Positions 15,524 to 23,574 of a DNA stretch of 64,000 nucleotides are shown piece by piece (positions within the stretch are counted from its first letter, which is position 1; each line of letters begins with the position of its first letter). This stretch comes from DATAFF01 sp963744915. GTDB taxonomy: Bacteria; Pseudomonadota; Alphaproteobacteria; Rhizobiales; Aestuariivirgaceae. The notes beneath the pieces are model-generated. The model was given only the letters and a program-made list of their open reading frames with translations, had not been told where the DNA came from and did no database searches. The position numbers were made by a program, and so were the translations under genes. Where the stretch lies: contig CAVUUY010000013.1 of assembly GCA_963744915.1 (NCBI GenBank), forward strand, positions 248,001 through 312,000, written 5' to 3'.

Positions 15524-16573
15524 ATGAAGCGATGGGTGCGTCTTGCCGGGGCGCTGATCATCTGCGGCCTGGGCGGCTTTGCCTTCACCCTCATCAAGGC
15601 GCCGGCGCCGTGGCTCGCCGGCTCGATGCTGGCAACCCTGCCGCTGCTCGCCGCCGGCGCCCGTTTCGACATTCCCTGGCTGCTGCGCGACGCCGTCTTC
15701 CTGCTGCTCGGCACCCAGATCGGGGCGGCGGTCAACTGGCAGACCGTCGAAAGCATGGGCCGGTGGCCGCTGAGCCTGGTGTTCCTGGCGCTGACCGTCA
15801 CCGCCATCATCGTCAGCGGCATGGCGTTCTTCCGCCGTGCACGAGGATGGGACGACGCCACCGCCTTCTATGCCGCAGTGCCGGGCGCCCTGTCGCTGGT
15901 GCTGGTGGTGGCGAGCCAGTCCGGCGCGGCCATGCCGCGCGTCGTCGTCGTCCAGTCGTTCCGCCTCGTGTTCCTGGTGGCCGCCCTGCCATTGCTGATC
16001 ACCGGCCTTGGACCGGTGGGCGGCACCGACCATCCCGCCCTGGTCGCGGTGAGCAGCGGTCTCGATACGCTGCTCGCCATCGCGGCCGCCGCCGCGCTCG
16101 GGTCGCTGTTCGCCTGGCTCAACGTCCCCGCCGGCCTGATGCTCGGCGCCGCCTTCGCCAATGGCGCGCTGCATCTTCTCGGCATCGTCGCCGGGGCATT
16201 GCCGCCGAGCCTTCTCGTCCCCGCCTATGTCGTCCTCGGCGCCGCCATCGGCGATCGCTTCGCCGGGGTCCGCGGGAGCGACATCATGGCCGTCCTGTGG
16301 GTCGGCTTCAGCGGCTTCCTGCTGTCGCTCGGGATTGCGCTCGTCGGCGCGGTGGCGGCGAGCCGGATCGCCGGCGTGCCGCTTGCCGATGCCCTGGTCG
16401 CCTTCGCGCCCGGCGGCCTCGAGGCGATGTCGGCCCTCGGCATCGCGCTCGGCCTCGACCCTGCTTATGTCGGCGCCCATCAGATCGCCCGCTATCTTGG
16501 CCTCAGCATCGCGCTGCCGCTGGTGACCGGGCTGTTTGCCCGGCGCTGGGTCAGAGGTCGAAGCCAAGATTGA
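15524..16573 (+). CDS. AbrB-family (duplicated) membrane protein
   Basis: 349-residue polytopic membrane protein of the AbrB-duplication family, often mislabelled ammonia monooxygenase or AbrB regulator. Two similar halves carry the repeat signatures GSMLATLPLLAAGARF with LLGTQIGAAV, and GAAFANGALHLLG with VVLGAAIGDRF, and there are about ten hydrophobic segments. Members are thought to be transporters, but substrates are not established. It follows the MocR gene by 35 bases with a purine-rich GGGGAGGGG ribosome-binding site, so it is probably in that regulator's operon. Its last 23 bases overlap the end of the convergent BcsS-like gene. Confidence 0.8.
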   Translation: MKRWVRLAGALIICGLGGFAFTLIKAPAPWLAGSMLATLPLLAAGARFDIPWLLRDAVFLLLGTQIGAAVNWQTVESMGRWPLSLVFLALTVTAIIVSGMAFFRRARGWDDATAFYAAVPGALSLVLVVASQSGAAMPRVVVVQSFRLVFLVAALPLLITGLGPVGGTDHPALVAVSSGLDTLLAIAAAAALGSLFAWLNVPAGLMLGAAFANGALHLLGIVAGALPPSLLVPAYVVLGAAIGDRFAGVRGSDIMAVLWVGFSGFLLSLGIALVGAVAASRIAGVPLADALVAFAPGGLEAMSALGIALGLDPAYVGAHQIARYLGLSIALPLVTGLFARRWVRGRSQD

Positions 16574-17219
16574 GCCCGGCAAACGGGTTGAGCACCCGGC
16601 CGTGGCGGCCGCCGGCGAGGCCGAGCTCGCCGCCGAGGAACAGCTCCCGGATGGCCGGCAGGACGATGCGGTAGCCGCTGCCGAACAGCCCGACGCGGAA
16701 GGGCGCCTCGTGCTGCAGGGGCGCCGCCGCCGCGACGGCGCCGAGCCGCCGGCAATTGCCGAGATCGAGCCACGGCCGCACCTCGAGCCAGGCTTCGCCG
16801 AAGGCCGGGCGCAGCAGCGCGCTCGCGGCCAGGCCGCCGCGGCCGCCCGCCGCCTCGAGCTCCGTCGCGATAACCGGGGTAAGCCGCGTCCGCCCATCCT
16901 TCCAGCCATCCTGCCGGCGCGCCTCGAGGCCGCCCAGGACGGCGCCGCTGAACCATGGCGCCGCAACCGACCAGCCGGCTTCAAACCTTGCCGAGCCGTC
17001 GTGTCCGCCCTCGTTCAGGAAGAGGCGCAAGCGCGGCCCCGCCGCGTCCAGGCCGGCGAGCGGCGCGCTGGTCGCCGCCTGCCAGGCCTCGAGCCCGGCC
17101 GGGTCGAAGCCGGCGCCGGTGGCGAGCCACAGCCCGCCCGCCGCGGCGGCATGGAACGATACACCGGGAGCGACTGTCGCAAGGAGGAAGATGGCGAAGA
17201 GACGGTTACGCAAGAACAT
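16551..17219 (-). CDS. Putative BcsS-like outer-membrane beta-barrel protein
   Basis: 222-residue exported protein. The ATG at 17219 puts a signal peptide (LRNRLFAIFLLATVAPGVSF, cleavage near HAAAA) at the N-terminus. The mature part alternates glycines, aromatics and charged residues in beta fashion and ends GLNLGFDL, with the terminal hydrophobic residue typical of barrels. The spacing of segments APLAGLDAAGPRLRLFLNEG and ARFEAGWSVAAPWFSGAVLG resembles the cellulose-biosynthesis protein BcsS family of Hyphomicrobiales. No cellulose synthase gene is in the window, so the BcsS assignment is tentative and the protein may be a different small barrel. Confidence 0.5.
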   Translation of the reverse strand: MFLRNRLFAIFLLATVAPGVSFHAAAAGGLWLATGAGFDPAGLEAWQAATSAPLAGLDAAGPRLRLFLNEGGHDGSARFEAGWSVAAPWFSGAVLGGLEARRQDGWKDGRTRLTPVIATELEAAGGRGGLAASALLRPAFGEAWLEVRPWLDLGNCRRLGAVAAAAPLQHEAPFRVGLFGSGYRIVLPAIRELFLGGELGLAGGRHGRVLNPFAGLNLGFDL

Positions 17220-17221
17220 GC

Positions 17222-17374
17222 TGCAAACTACACCCAAAAGCAACCCAAGATTGCATAATGCACGGGTTTCGCATTTCGTGCAAATGGGATTGCAGGCGAC
17301 GCCCCGATCGATGAAAAGGGTGCATAAAAGCGGGATCTTTCGCGTTTTGCTCACCTTAGCCAAATTTTCTTGCA
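17222..17374. promoter_or_regulatory. TGCA-rich divergent intergenic region with a 13-bp near-palindrome
   Basis: TGCA occurs seven times in this 150-base stretch (17222, 17252, 17259, 17279, 17291, 17321, 17371), against fewer than one expected by chance. TTGCATAATGCAC at 17251-17263 is a near-perfect palindrome, and GTGCAAAT and GGTGCATAA look like half sites. It fills the gap between the divergent BcsS-like gene and the tail-anchored protein gene, so several copies of one operator are plausible. Confidence 0.4.
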
Positions 17375-17388
17375 CAGTTCGAAGCGGC

Positions 17389-17907
17389 ATGAAGCACGGC
17401 ACCGACGCTTCCTTCGAGGACAGGCTGCGCCACGCCCGGCTGGCGCAGGCGGCGCATCTCGATGCCCTGACCGGCGTCAGGGACGCCGAGCTGCTGCGCC
17501 TGCAGGCGTTGCGCGATGATCTCGCGGCGGTGGTCAGCCGCGACAGCCGCCTCGAAGGGCTTGCCGACCTGGCATTGATCCCGGACGACCCACCGAAATT
17601 GTGGATCGACCTCGTGACGCATGTGGTGATGGCGCCCGATCCGCGCAGCTACTGCCTCGTCGAGGACTGCGCCACAGGCCGTGAGTCGGTGTTTTCCTCG
17701 CGTGATCGGTCAGAAATGGTCAAGTCGATCGCCGAGCGTCTTGCCCATCGCCTGGTGGAACGAGAAAGTATGTGGCAACCGAGCAACAATCGACGATCAA
17801 TCGTTGGACATTCATCGGCCTCTTTGCTGCTCGCTTGGCTGTCTGGACTGTGCTTAGGGGCCGTTCTATTGCTGATTTTACTGCAGTTGCTGGCCAAGCC
17901 TGCCTGA
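17389..17907 (+). CDS. Tail-anchored membrane protein of unknown function
   Basis: 172 residues, no family recognised. The N-terminal 60 residues are charged and helical with heptad-like leucines (DRLRHARLAQAAHLDALTGV, AELLRLQALRDDLAAVV), a mixed domain follows (LWIDLVTHVVMAPDPRSYCL), and a single hydrophobic segment LLLAWLSGLCLGAVLLLILL ends the protein near LLAKPA. This predicts a cytoplasmic protein anchored by its C-terminus to the inner membrane. It lies 167 bases upstream of the sphingolipid operon on the same strand. A link to that operon is only positional. Confidence 0.65.
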   Translation: MKHGTDASFEDRLRHARLAQAAHLDALTGVRDAELLRLQALRDDLAAVVSRDSRLEGLADLALIPDDPPKLWIDLVTHVVMAPDPRSYCLVEDCATGRESVFSSRDRSEMVKSIAERLAHRLVERESMWQPSNNRRSIVGHSSASLLLAWLSGLCLGAVLLLILLQLLAKPA

Positions 17908-18074
17908 TGTGGTTTTCCAGCGTTATATTTTGAAACACCAATTGATTTTGCCCCCCCAAATGCGACTGTTAGCAATTAATTCACGCTGATTACGGGTCCA
18001 AACCGAGTCGGCGATTTGGGGAGACCACGCTGGTCCAGAACAGCGCGGTCGCAGCGGGTCGCGGAGGGGTCGTC

Positions 18075-19907
18075 GTGCGGGTCGAAACGACGTCGGGGAT
18101 CATTATACGTGCGGATCGGGCAGCCGTCTCGGCGCCCACGCCGCGAACCAATATCGGACTTCAGCAGCAAAACGGCCCGTTCGGGACATTGTGGCAGGCC
18201 CTGGACTATGCGGCCCGCGGCAGGACCGGCATGAATTTCTACAACAGCCGCGGCCTGCTGGAACACGCCATGCCTTATGGCGAGCTCCGCGAGCGCGCGC
18301 TGCGCACCGCCCATCAGCTGATCGCGGCCGGCTTCCGGCGCGGCGATCGGGTGGCGGTCGTCGCCGAGACCAGCCCGTCCTTCATGGAAGTGTTCTTCGG
18401 CTGCCAATATGCGGGCCTTGTGCCGTGCCCGGTTCCCTACAGCATGTCGGTGGGCGGCAAGGACACCTATGTCGAGCGCATTGCCGGCATGTTCCGCAGC
18501 GCCAAGGTGTCGGCAGCGATCACCTCGCCGGAGTTTGTCGGCTATCTGACAGAAGCGGCGGGTCCGTGCGGCAGCGTCCGGGTGCTCACCCATGGCGAGC
18601 TGAACGAGCTGCCCGGTGCCGGGCAGCGGCTCGAGCCCTTCCGGGCGGACGAGGCGGCCTATATCCAATATTCCTCCGGCTCGACCTCGGCGCCCAAGGG
18701 CGTCCTGATCCCGCAGCGGGCGATCTGCGCCAACTCCTTCGGCATTCTCGAGCATGGGCTGCAGTTCCGCGAGGGCGATCGCGCCTTCTCCTGGCTGCCG
18801 CTCTATCACGACATGGGTCTCGTCGGCTTCTGCATCTCGCCGGTCGTGGCGCAGGGCAGCGTCGATTACCTCGCCACCTCGGCTTTCGCCCGCCGTCCCG
18901 GCCTGTGGCTCAAGCTCATGTCGGAGAATCAGTGCACGATCGCCTATTCGCCGTCCTTCGGTTATGACCTCGCGGCCCGCCGGGCCGGTCCCGATGTCGG
19001 CAGCTTCGATCTCGCCCAGTGGCGCATTGCCGGCATCGGCGGCGACATGGTGCGGCCGGAAATCCTCGAAGCCTTTGCCGCGGCGCTGGCGCCGGCCGGG
19101 TTCGACCGCCGCGCCTTCCTGCCGAGCTACGGCATGGCCGAGACCACGCTTGCCATCACCTTCGGCGAACTCGACCGCGCGCCGCGCATCGATGTCGTCG
19201 ACCGGGCCCGCTACAAGCTGCGCCGCATCGCCGTGCCGGCATCGCCGGCATCGCGCGAAATGCCCGGCCGGACCCGCGCATTCGTCGCCTGCGGCCGTCC
19301 GCTGCCCGGCCATGAAATCGTCGTCGTCAACGACAAGGGCCGGCTGCTCGCCGACCGCGAGATCGGTCATATCCTGATCCGCGGGCCGAGCGTCATGGCC
19401 GGCTATTTCGACAACCGCCTCGGCACCGAGGAGGTGATGTGCACCGACGGCTTCCTGCGCACCGGCGACATGGGTTACTGGCTCGATGGGGAGATCGTCA
19501 TCACCGGCCGGGCCAAGGATCTGATCCTGCTGAATGGCCGCAACATCTGGCCGCAGGACATCGAATGGGCGGTCGAGCAGCTCGATGCGGTGCGCAGCGG
19601 CGATGTCGCGGCCTTTGCCGTCGAGACCGACGATGGCGAGGACAAGGTGATCGTCCTGGTGGAATGCCGCGCCAGCGACGCCCAGGAGCTGGAGCAGCTG
19701 CGTGCCATGGTTGCCCGCCGCGTGCGCGAGGTTGCCGGCATCGATTGCGAGGTGCTGCTGGTAGCGCCGCGCACCCTGCCATTCACCTCGTCGGGAAAGC
19801 TGTCGCGTTCCGGTGCCCGGCAGCGCTACCTGCAGGGGCTCGCCGACATTGCGGTGTCGCCTGCGGCCGGCTTGTCCCGGGAACCCGAAATGGCCGTCGC
19901 GTCGTGA
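18075..19907 (+). CDS. aasR: Fatty acyl-AMP ligase / acyl-ACP synthetase of sphingolipid synthesis
   Basis: 610-residue adenylate-forming enzyme expected to activate a fatty acid as acyl-AMP and load it on the dedicated acyl carrier protein encoded two genes downstream. Adenylation motifs are YIQYSSGSTSAPKGVLIPQR (phosphate loop), LPSYGMAETTLAI, TGDMGYWLDGEIVITGRAKD and LLNGRNIWPQDIEWAVEQ, and the catalytic lysine is near the C-terminus in FTSSGKLSRSG. The GTG start at 18075 has a strong GGAGGGG site five bases upstream. It heads the operon ligase-reductase-ACP-SPT, whose content equals the Caulobacter sphingolipid genes, where the homologue is called AasR or sphingolipid acyl-ACP synthetase. 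Confidence 0.85.
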   Translation: MRVETTSGIIIRADRAAVSAPTPRTNIGLQQQNGPFGTLWQALDYAARGRTGMNFYNSRGLLEHAMPYGELRERALRTAHQLIAAGFRRGDRVAVVAETSPSFMEVFFGCQYAGLVPCPVPYSMSVGGKDTYVERIAGMFRSAKVSAAITSPEFVGYLTEAAGPCGSVRVLTHGELNELPGAGQRLEPFRADEAAYIQYSSGSTSAPKGVLIPQRAICANSFGILEHGLQFREGDRAFSWLPLYHDMGLVGFCISPVVAQGSVDYLATSAFARRPGLWLKLMSENQCTIAYSPSFGYDLAARRAGPDVGSFDLAQWRIAGIGGDMVRPEILEAFAAALAPAGFDRRAFLPSYGMAETTLAITFGELDRAPRIDVVDRARYKLRRIAVPASPASREMPGRTRAFVACGRPLPGHEIVVVNDKGRLLADREIGHILIRGPSVMAGYFDNRLGTEEVMCTDGFLRTGDMGYWLDGEIVITGRAKDLILLNGRNIWPQDIEWAVEQLDAVRSGDVAAFAVETDDGEDKVIVLVECRASDAQELEQLRAMVARRVREVAGIDCEVLLVAPRTLPFTSSGKLSRSGARQRYLQGLADIAVSPAAGLSREPEMAVAS

Positions 19908-20025
19908 CAACCGACCGGCGCCGAAGCGCCTGACCCGAGGCGCCCCGACGGCCCGGGTGGCCGGAACAGACGATTGCTGCCAAGCGCTTGAGCTAGCAGG
20001 CTTTTCCCTCCAATCTGGAGCCTGA

Positions 20026-21024
20026 ATGACCACAGTTGCGATCACCGGTGGAACAGGCTTTATCGGGCGACATCTCATTGCCGCGTTGGCCGCCTCGGGG
20101 CAATCGCTGCGTCTCCTGGCCCGCAACCCGTCGCAGGTCGTGGCCGGCGATCGACAACAGGTCGTGCCGGGTTCCCTCGCCGATCGCGAGGCCCTGGCGC
20201 GGCTCCTCGACCGGGCGGACACCGTCATCCATTGCGCCGGTGCAATCACCGCCCGGGGCCGCTCCGGCTACGCCACCGCCAATATCGAGGGCACCCGCAA
20301 CGTGGCGGCCGCGGCAGCCGCCGCCGGCGTTCGCCGCTTCGTGCATCTGTCGTCCATGGCGGCCCGCGAGCCCGGCCTCACCGACTATGCCTGGAGCAAG
20401 GCTGAAAGCGAGCAGGCGCTGGCCGCCGAACTGCCAGGCTCCTGCCATGTCGTGCTGCGGCCGCCGGCGGTCTACGGTCCGGGAGACCGCGCGACCCTGC
20501 CGCTGCTGCGCCAGCTTTTGCAGCCGCTGGTCATCCTTCCCGTCGCCGCCGACCAGCGGGTTTCGCTGATCCACGTCGCCGACCTCGCCGCCGCCATTGC
20601 CGCGCTCGCTGCCGTCCCCGCCTGTCCGGCGGGTCCGTTCGAGCTCTCGGATGGCACCGTCGGCGGCCATGCCTGGCCGGATCTCGTGGCGGCCGCCGCG
20701 CACCTCTCCGGCCGCCGCGCCAAAGTCCTGTTCCTGCCGCCGGCGGTGGCGCGGTTGGCGGCCAATGCGGCGATGCTTGCCGCCCGCCTCAGCGGCGCTC
20801 AGCCAATTCTGAGCCCCGACAAGCTTCCCGAGCTTTACCACCGCGACTGGGCAACCCGTGACGCGGCCTTGCTGGCGGTCATCGACTGGCGGCCGCGGAT
20901 CGCCTTCGCGGAAGGGCTGGCCACAACCCTGGAATGGTACCGCCGCGAAGGATGGTTGCCTCGCAGCAATCGGGCGACTAGAAACCCGGTCGGTCAGAGT
21001 CAACACCGGGAGGGGCGGCAATGA
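20026..21024 (+). CDS. cerR: NAD(P)-dependent epimerase-type reductase, CerR-like
   Basis: 332-residue extended short-chain dehydrogenase. The nucleotide-binding motif VAITGGTGFIGRHLIAALAAS is at the very N-terminus, the catalytic Ser region is FVHLSSMAARE, and the Tyr-x-x-x-Lys equivalent is YAWSKAESE. By position between the acyl-ACP synthetase and the ACP/SPT pair it matches CerR of Caulobacter, which reduces the 3-oxo group left by serine palmitoyltransferase. Its stop overlaps the ACP start by ATGA. The 118-base gap before it shows no terminator, so it is probably cotranscribed with the ligase gene. Confidence 0.82.
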   Translation: MTTVAITGGTGFIGRHLIAALAASGQSLRLLARNPSQVVAGDRQQVVPGSLADREALARLLDRADTVIHCAGAITARGRSGYATANIEGTRNVAAAAAAAGVRRFVHLSSMAAREPGLTDYAWSKAESEQALAAELPGSCHVVLRPPAVYGPGDRATLPLLRQLLQPLVILPVAADQRVSLIHVADLAAAIAALAAVPACPAGPFELSDGTVGGHAWPDLVAAAAHLSGRRAKVLFLPPAVARLAANAAMLAARLSGAQPILSPDKLPELYHRDWATRDAALLAVIDWRPRIAFAEGLATTLEWYRREGWLPRSNRATRNPVGQSQHREGRQ

Positions 21025-21275
21025 GCGTCAGCGATCCTGTCATTTTCGCCAAAATCTGCGAATTGCTGCAGCCCTTCAACAAGAAGGGCGTGCCGCTCGA
21101 GCCCGATCTCGAGATCATGAGCGGCCTTGAAATCGACTCCGTCGCGGTGATGGATTTCGTTATGGAGGTCGAGGATCACTTCGATATCGACATTCCCTTG
21201 AACGTGCTTTCCGAAACCCGCTCAATCGAGGATCTGGTGAAGGTCGTCGCGGAGCGCACCATACGGGCGGCTTGA
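21021..21275 (+). CDS. acpR: Dedicated acyl carrier protein of the sphingolipid operon
   Basis: 84-residue acidic helical protein with the phosphopantetheine attachment serine in GLEIDSVAVMDFVMEVEDHF. It resembles AcpP only in fold: the canonical DSL is DSV here and the sequence around it is distinctive, as in the specialised ACP that supplies acyl groups to serine palmitoyltransferase in Caulobacter. Four-base ATGA overlaps join it both to the reductase upstream and to the SPT downstream, which implies translational coupling and matched amounts. Confidence 0.88.
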   Translation: MSVSDPVIFAKICELLQPFNKKGVPLEPDLEIMSGLEIDSVAVMDFVMEVEDHFDIDIPLNVLSETRSIEDLVKVVAERTIRAA

Positions 21276-22483
21276 ACATGCAGGATCTCTTCGACAAGCA
21301 TCGCGGGTTGATGGAGCGCGGGGCAGCGCTCGGAAATTTCGGGGCCAATCCGCTGGGGGTGAGCAACAGCCAGGTGATCTCGCCGACCCGCGCCATCATC
21401 AACGGGCGCGAGACCATCCTCGCCGGCACCAACAATTACATGGGGGTGACGTTCGAGCCGTCCTGCATCGCCGCCGGGCAGCAGGCGCTGGCCGCGTTCG
21501 GCACCGGCACCACCGGCTCGCGCATCGCCAATGGCACCTATGACATGCATCTCGCGCTCGAGCGCGAGCTCGCCGACTTTCTCGGGCGCCGCCACTGCAT
21601 CGTCTTCTCGACCGGCTATCAGGCCAATCTCGGCATGATCTCCGGCCTGGCCGGCCCCAAGGACACGATCTATCTCGATGCCGATTCGCATTCCTCGATC
21701 TATGACGGATGCACGCTGTCGCGCGCCCAGCTGGTACGCTTCCGCCACAACGACCCCGAGGACCTCGACCGCCGGCTCGCCCGCTCCGACAACCAGGGCG
21801 GCCGGTTGGTGGTGCTCGAGGGCATTTATTCGATGGTCGGCGATCGGCCGCCGCTGGCCGAGTTCATCGAGGTGAAGCGCCGCCGCGGCTTTCAGCTGCT
21901 CGTCGACGAGGCGCATTCCTTCGGTGTGCTCGGGCGCGACGGCCGCGGCCTCGCCGAGGAGGCCGGCCTCGAGGAGGAATGCGACTTCATCGTCGGCACC
22001 TTCTCCAAGAGCATCGGTGCCATCGGCGGCTTCGGCGCCGGCAACCATCCGATGTTCGAGATGCTGCGCTATGCCATGCGGCCCTACATGTTCACCGCCT
22101 CCTCGTCGCCGGCCAGCATCGCCACCTCGCTGCAGGCCTTGCGCGTCCTGAGGGGGCGGCCGGAATTGCGGGAGCGCATCGCCAGGAACTCCGAGCGGCT
22201 GTTCCATGGCTTCCGGGCGCTCGGGCTGTCGATCGGCTGTTCCGTCCCGAGCCCCGTCGTCGCCGTGCGCTGTCCGGACGAGATGTCGTGCTATGCCATG
22301 TGGCACGCGCTGCTCGAGCACGGCGTCTATGTCAACATGGCGATCCCGCCGGGAACGCCGGGCGGGCTGTGCCTGCTGCGCTGCTCGGTTTCGGCGGCGC
22401 ATACGAGCGACGACATCGACGAGATCATCGCGCTGTTCGGCGCCGTGGTGTCGAAGGCACCGCGCCGGGTGGCCAATGGTTGA
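21272..22483 (+). CDS. spt: Serine palmitoyltransferase (alpha-oxoamine synthase)
   Basis: 403-residue PLP enzyme that condenses serine with an acyl thioester to give a 3-oxo sphingoid base, the committed step of sphingolipid synthesis. Family signatures are NNYMGVTFEPSCIAAG near residue 50, GTGTTGSRIANGTYDMHLAL, LVDEAHSFGVLGRDGRGLAE and the PLP lysine in GTFSKSIGAIGGFGAGNHP. The gene set around it (dedicated ACP, acyl-ACP synthetase, CerR-like reductase) favours SPT over the related KBL, BioF and HemA enzymes. The stop lies 14 bases from that of the convergent lptG gene. Confidence 0.88.
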   Translation: MNMQDLFDKHRGLMERGAALGNFGANPLGVSNSQVISPTRAIINGRETILAGTNNYMGVTFEPSCIAAGQQALAAFGTGTTGSRIANGTYDMHLALERELADFLGRRHCIVFSTGYQANLGMISGLAGPKDTIYLDADSHSSIYDGCTLSRAQLVRFRHNDPEDLDRRLARSDNQGGRLVVLEGIYSMVGDRPPLAEFIEVKRRRGFQLLVDEAHSFGVLGRDGRGLAEEAGLEEECDFIVGTFSKSIGAIGGFGAGNHPMFEMLRYAMRPYMFTASSSPASIATSLQALRVLRGRPELRERIARNSERLFHGFRALGLSIGCSVPSPVVAVRCPDEMSCYAMWHALLEHGVYVNMAIPPGTPGGLCLLRCSVSAAHTSDDIDEIIALFGAVVSKAPRRVANG

Positions 22484-22497
22484 AGCCTGAGCGCTGG

Positions 22498-23574
22498 CTA
22501 CTGCACCGTTTCGGCGCGGAACGCGATGGCGGCGCCCACGGCAGAATAGGCGAGCAGCGGGATCCAGGCGGCGAACCACGGGGTCACCATGCCGGTCTCG
22601 CCCATGGTCAGCGAGATGCCCTCGAAGATCGAATAGGTGAAACCGATCGCGAGGCCCGTGACGAAGATCGGTCCACCGGCGCCGCTGCGGCGGAACCGCA
22701 CCGCCAGCGGCAGGCAGATCGCGATCATCAGCCAGGCGGTGAGCAGGATGCTGATCCGGCGGTGCCACCAGGTTTCATAAACATAGACCGGCCGGATTCC
22801 GAACCCGGCATTGCGGATGAAATAGCCGAGGTCGCCCAGGCTCATCTCCTCCGGATCGCCGGAGCGCGACCCGGCGGCCGCCGGTCGCATTGCCCCCGAA
22901 TAGACCAGCCATTTCACGCGGCTGGGCCGCGCCGCCTCGACGGTGTAGATCACCGCATCCTCGAGCAGCCAGCGATTGTCCTTGAGGGTGGCGTGCGCCG
23001 CCATGATCTGTTCGTCCAGGATCCCCGAGGGATTGCGCCGGAAAATGATGATGTCGTCGAGGTGGCTGGCGACGGCATTGGCCTTGGCGGCGCGCAGGAT
23101 GTCATTGCCCGACCTGAGCCAGATCGGGTCGCCCTCGCCAACCGCCAGCTTCTTCTTGCTGTAGTCGCCGATCCCCCATTCGACCAGCGCCGGCGTCACC
23201 CGCGGCACCGCCTGGTCGACGATCAGAAAATGCAGCCCGCCGAGCGTCAGGCCGATCGGCATCAGCATGAGAACGAGCCGGTAGGGCGAGACGCCGGTTC
23301 CCCAGATCGCCGCCAGCTCGTTGCGCGCCGAGAGCTCGACGAGGGTCAGGAGCACCGCCAGCAGCGCGCAGACGGCGACGAAGGTCGCGGCGGTGACCGG
23401 CCACAGCAGCAGGGCATATTGGGCAACCGCGATGAGCTTGTTGCCGCCCACCTTCAGAATGTCGTCGACCAGCGTGAACACCTGGAGCGTGATGACGAAG
23501 CCGGTGATGCCGACCAGGAACGCCAGGAAGCGCATCAGGATCATGCGGCTCAGCATCCAGCCGATGATCGTCAT
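22498..23574 (-). CDS. lptG: LPS export ABC transporter permease LptG
   Basis: 358-residue inner-membrane protein of the LptB2FG transporter that extracts lipopolysaccharide and feeds it to the LptC-A-D bridge. It has the YjgP/YjgQ layout: three N-terminal helices (FLAFLVGITGFVITLQVFTL and others), a periplasmic jellyroll of about 160 residues, and three C-terminal helices. The coupling-helix region RNELAAIWGTGVSPYRL is conserved. The ATG at 23574 overlaps the lptF stop by ATGA, so the pair is translationally coupled; the frame extends eleven residues further upstream but has no better start. Confidence 0.93.
   Translation of the reverse strand: MTIIGWMLSRMILMRFLAFLVGITGFVITLQVFTLVDDILKVGGNKLIAVAQYALLLWPVTAATFVAVCALLAVLLTLVELSARNELAAIWGTGVSPYRLVLMLMPIGLTLGGLHFLIVDQAVPRVTPALVEWGIGDYSKKKLAVGEGDPIWLRSGNDILRAAKANAVASHLDDIIIFRRNPSGILDEQIMAAHATLKDNRWLLEDAVIYTVEAARPSRVKWLVYSGAMRPAAAGSRSGDPEEMSLGDLGYFIRNAGFGIRPVYVYETWWHRRISILLTAWLMIAICLPLAVRFRRSGAGGPIFVTGLAIGFTYSIFEGISLTMGETGMVTPWFAAWIPLLAYSAVGAAIAFRAETVQ

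Noticed and set aside
15524..16573. AbrB-type protein as a DNA-binding regulator or ammonia monooxygenase
   Set aside because: It is a polytopic membrane protein with a duplicated domain; both labels are database artefacts.
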